This document shows, piece after piece, positions 61,530-64,000 of a stretch of DNA of 64,000 nt. Every line of letters begins with the position of its first letter. Position 1 is the stretch's first letter. The DNA is from Paraspadella gotoi. Its lineage: Eukaryota > Chaetognatha. The stretch covers positions 1,346,213 to 1,410,212 of the forward strand of contig CM119268.1 in NCBI GenBank assembly GCA_051294375.1, given 5' to 3'. Both the position numbers and the translations under genes were made by a program. Under the pieces are notes generated by a model, which was given only the letters and a program-made list of their open reading frames with translations, searched no databases and was not told the DNA's origin.

Positions 61530-61725
61530 TATCAGTGGCCATTGGTGCAGGAGGCAAGACATTCGCCTCCCAACCCAAAGGTCCGGGGTTCTAGCCCGGT
61601 GGCCGTCTGGCAGTTAAGAGGGACGGGGCGCTTAACCCGCCTGCAACACGGTGTTACAACCTGATCCGAAGCTAAGGGACTGCTTATATTGAACGTTTCT
61701 GTCCCTAACTGATAACAATTATTAC
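61530..61725 (+). mobile_element. tRNA-derived SINE-like element (second family)
   Basis: AGTGGCCATTGGTGCAGG looks like box A, and GGTCCGGGGTTCTAGCCC at 61580-61597 matches the box B core GTTCNANNC. They are about 40 bases apart, as in a tRNA. The tail does not fold as an intact tRNA and no CCA-ready acceptor stem is evident, so a SINE head is more likely than a tRNA gene. Confidence 0.55.
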
Positions 61726-62037
61726 TGTCTCTTCACCGTTAACAAATCAAACTTTTTATTTATTCCATTTGCATATAGCAGTATAAGTTATTTGTTTGTT
61801 TTTTTATTTATGACGCAATCACTTGTAAGAAAATTTAATTAAGTTAATAAAGTAAACGATGGAAAATGTGATAAAGATAATAACATAGCAGGTTTCTGCA
61901 AGCTTTCAATCAAGACTCTCTCTCTTATATTCAGTTAAAAGTCAAAGGATCTTAAGCTGGATTCAAATCTCTCTTCAGTTCCTATTCAAAAAAAAATGAA
62001 AAAGAAACAAGAGGAAAAGACAATGGGAGACACATTC

Positions 62038-62101
<64 letters not shown>

Positions 62102-62725
62102 GAAAAGATAAAAGACCAGAAGAGGCTGAGTCAAGACAATCGAGAGTCTAACGCTTCGCTGACCACAAAAATGGGGGGAGCAGTTGAGTAGTTGGAAGAT
62201 GGAGACAGAGACACACAGAGAGAGAGACAGAGACAGTGAGACTGGAATTTGAACCGAGAGTGAGTCAGAAAGAGAGTTTAATATACGTTGCAAGGGAATA
62301 TACTATTACGAAGCAAACGATTAATAATTTTAAAGAAATAATAAACGTTGCTATAATTGAATAAGTATAATTATAGATAAGTATAAAAACATTTACGATA
62401 TTGAATAAAGTATAAAGGAAATTTTAAGCGATCAATCTTATAGTAAAAAACTTTCTCTTGTAAAAACCAGAGAACAAATCATGATGAGAAATCTTTTTAA
62501 TTTCTTATGAAATATTGTTTTTAAATAACAAATTTCTTTCTGACTTACCTACCTAGTCTTACTTACTCTCTCTCTTTCTATCCCTCTCTCTCCCCCCCCC
62601 TGTCTCTCTCTCTCTCTCTCTCTCCTCACTCCCTCCCAATTTCGTTGGGTCAGATTCAGTCCCCGTCAAGTTTCTCATAATAAAACCTTTCCTTTTTCTT
62701 TTCTTCTTTCTTCTCCCGGTGAAAC
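61726..62725. repeat. Intergenic DNA with (GA)n and (CT)n
   Basis: Part of the CTGCAAGCTTTCAATC repeat family is at 61885-61920, a perfect (GA)n at 62043-62099 and (CT)n at 62567-62625. Otherwise the DNA is AT-rich and shows no gene. Confidence 0.8.
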
Positions 62726-62726
62726 T

Positions 62727-62932
62727 CAATAAGTCACTTTTCAGTCGGTCGGTCGGTCTGTCTATCCATCTCTCGATCCGTTCCACTTACGCTTTACATT
62801 TGCGTTTTCGTTGAAACTTTGCTGTTAATTCATAAACCATTGAACATTAGTTACACATATCTATAATAATCATGTAGTCACGGGATCACTGGGAAATATA
62901 CATGAACTAAAAAGTGAGTGGAGTCGGTGCAA
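62727..62932 (-). mobile_element. GTCGGTC-rich dispersed element, diverged copy
   Basis: It keeps AATAAGTCACTTTTCAGTC, the GGTCGGTCGGTCTGTC tract and a final GTGCAAC, but the core has diverged from the other copies. Confidence 0.45.
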
Positions 62933-63144
62933 CGCATTAGAAAGGCCGGACTTTTTCTTCGTCTTCCTTCTTCTCTGCTTGACGATTCAGCTCCTCAACT
63001 GTTAGTCTTTCTTTCCGATTCTTGTTGTCGTTGTTGTTGTTGTTGTTTTGATTGTCGTCTAATGTTGATCCCTCGTCGATGAGACTGTTTTACTAAATCC
63101 TCGACCGTCAACAACGGACGTGATGTCAGGTTCGCGACGTTGAA

Positions 63145-63212
63145 GCCCTGACGTACACACGCACAGCCCTGACGTGCACACGCACAGCCCTGGGGTGAAC
63201 ACGCAAAGCCCT
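63145..63212. repeat. 21-bp tandem repeat
   Basis: Three to four units of GCCCTGACGTGCACACGCACA. It makes a Cys-rich minus-strand frame that is not supported as a gene. Confidence 0.85.
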
Positions 63213-63289
63213 GGATGCTTGGAACGAAATTCGAAATTTTTTGCCACCTTAGTGCAACCAATCATTTCATAGCAGTGGAAAAGTCGCTA

Positions 63290-63532
63290 ACTGGGCTGAA
63301 GAGTGCTCTCCGAAACTTGTCGAACCCCTTCGAGCAGCCATGGAAAGGGTCATTGGCTTTTCCACGCCCCCAAGGAGGTTTACGGCCGTTCTCACGCTTC
63401 ACGCAGGGGATTTACCTTACGGGACCGATCCCGGTACCTGATGGTCATGAGCTGATGGGTATTATTCAATGAGCCGTCGGATCACGTCTGAAAGTGTCAT
63501 GATTATAGGCGGGATGAACTTATAGCAATGCC
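63290..63532 (-). mobile_element. tRNA-derived SINE-like element, diverged copy
   Basis: It aligns over about 245 bases with the block A SINE-like segment (for example 18565-18825). Shared anchors are ACGGCCG.TCTCACGCTTC, GGTACCTGATGGTCATGAGC and GAAAGTGTCATG.TTATAGGCGGG. Substitutions are spread throughout, so it is an independent insertion. Confidence 0.65.
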
Positions 63533-64000
63533 AGGTTAAGGTTCTAACAATTTTCTGTTTAAGTTGGTCACACGAAACTGTCTTTAAAAAAAATCTTTAC
63601 TATAGTTTTAATATCTAATAAAGAGAATTTATAAGTATATCATTAGTTAGAGAACTACTGAAAGTTTTTTTGTATAAGTTTATTTCATGTTTTATTTATT
63701 AACTATTCTAGACCATTCTAAGCATTTTCTTGGTCACAGGAAAGAAACATTTTACATCTTAAAAATTCCTAACAATGGTCTAGTCAATGGCGTAGCTGAA
63801 TTTAGGTAACATTTGCTAAATTTTAAGTAATAATTTTTTTAAATTTTTTTTTTTTAAATGTTAAACTTTCTTTGAAAGTTCGTCCAATTAAAAAAAGTGC
63901 TATCCTGAGCAGTTCTTGACTATCGCGAATAATTATTTTATATAATAAAAATTTTAGGTTAATGCTTTAATAAATGGTGTATCCTAATTTCAATACTTTT
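63533..64000. other. Intergenic AT-rich DNA
   Basis: No gene, RNA or repeat unit was recognised to the end of the window. Confidence 0.5.

Noticed and set aside
61530-61725. A tRNA gene
   Set aside because: Box A and box B are present, but I cannot form an acceptor stem or a full cloverleaf, so a SINE head is preferred.
62995-63265. Cys-rich minus-strand frames near 63.1 kb
   Set aside because: The cysteines come from a 21-bp tandem repeat, and overlapping frames are equally open.

Overview
The window is a draft-quality piece of animal nuclear DNA. Exons are GC-rich and interrupted by AT-rich introns with GT-AG borders, the exons encode extracellular domains found in metazoan receptors (C-type lectin-like, kringle-like, sushi/CCP, calcium-binding EGF), there is a Tc1-type transposon, there are tRNA-derived SINE-like elements, and microsatellites are abundant. 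I cannot name the species; an invertebrate metazoan is the best guess (inference). No prokaryotic operon, rRNA, intact tRNA or CRISPR array was seen.

Region 1 (about 1.5-8.7 kb) holds the only convincing gene. It lies on the minus strand and starts with a 17-residue signal-peptide exon (8673-8724). A Ser/Pro linker plus C-type-lectin-like exon (7627-8364), a kringle-like exon (6536-6829), possibly a further phase 1-1 exon (5417-5614), an EGF-like exon (3878-4096), a CCP exon (3146-3515), a CCP-CCP-EGF exon (2276-2787) and a terminal exon with a possible transmembrane anchor (1493 to about 2110) follow. Most predicted introns are phase 1, as expected for shuffled extracellular modules. The four downstream exons can only be read through single-base frameshifts, so the gene is either decaying or locally mis-sequenced.

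Region 2 (about 8.7-11.6 kb) is AT-rich intergenic DNA with a perfect 62-unit (GA)n tract and one doubtful small membrane ORF. Region 3 (about 11.8-32.5 kb) contains one 4.7-kb block three times head-to-tail and once inverted, with a large palindrome centred near 26.3 kb. Region 4 (32.5-57.1 kb) is a second, larger inverted repeat with arms of about 10.4 and 11.6 kb around a 2.6-kb spacer. Its arms are made almost wholly of minisatellites and microsatellites and end in copies of an internally deleted Tc1-like transposon. Repeat-unit edges in regions 3 and 4 fall on runs of exactly 25 N, and partner copies differ mostly by small indels. The simplest reading is that much of 15.7-45 kb is noisy long-read gap filling rather than true genome structure. 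Region 5 (57.1-64 kb) is intergenic DNA with SINE-like copies, a dispersed GTCGGTC-rich element, a 16-bp minisatellite and a short degenerate telomere-like tract.

Apart from the receptor-like gene, no genes that could work together were found. The long open frames elsewhere are translations of simple repeats.
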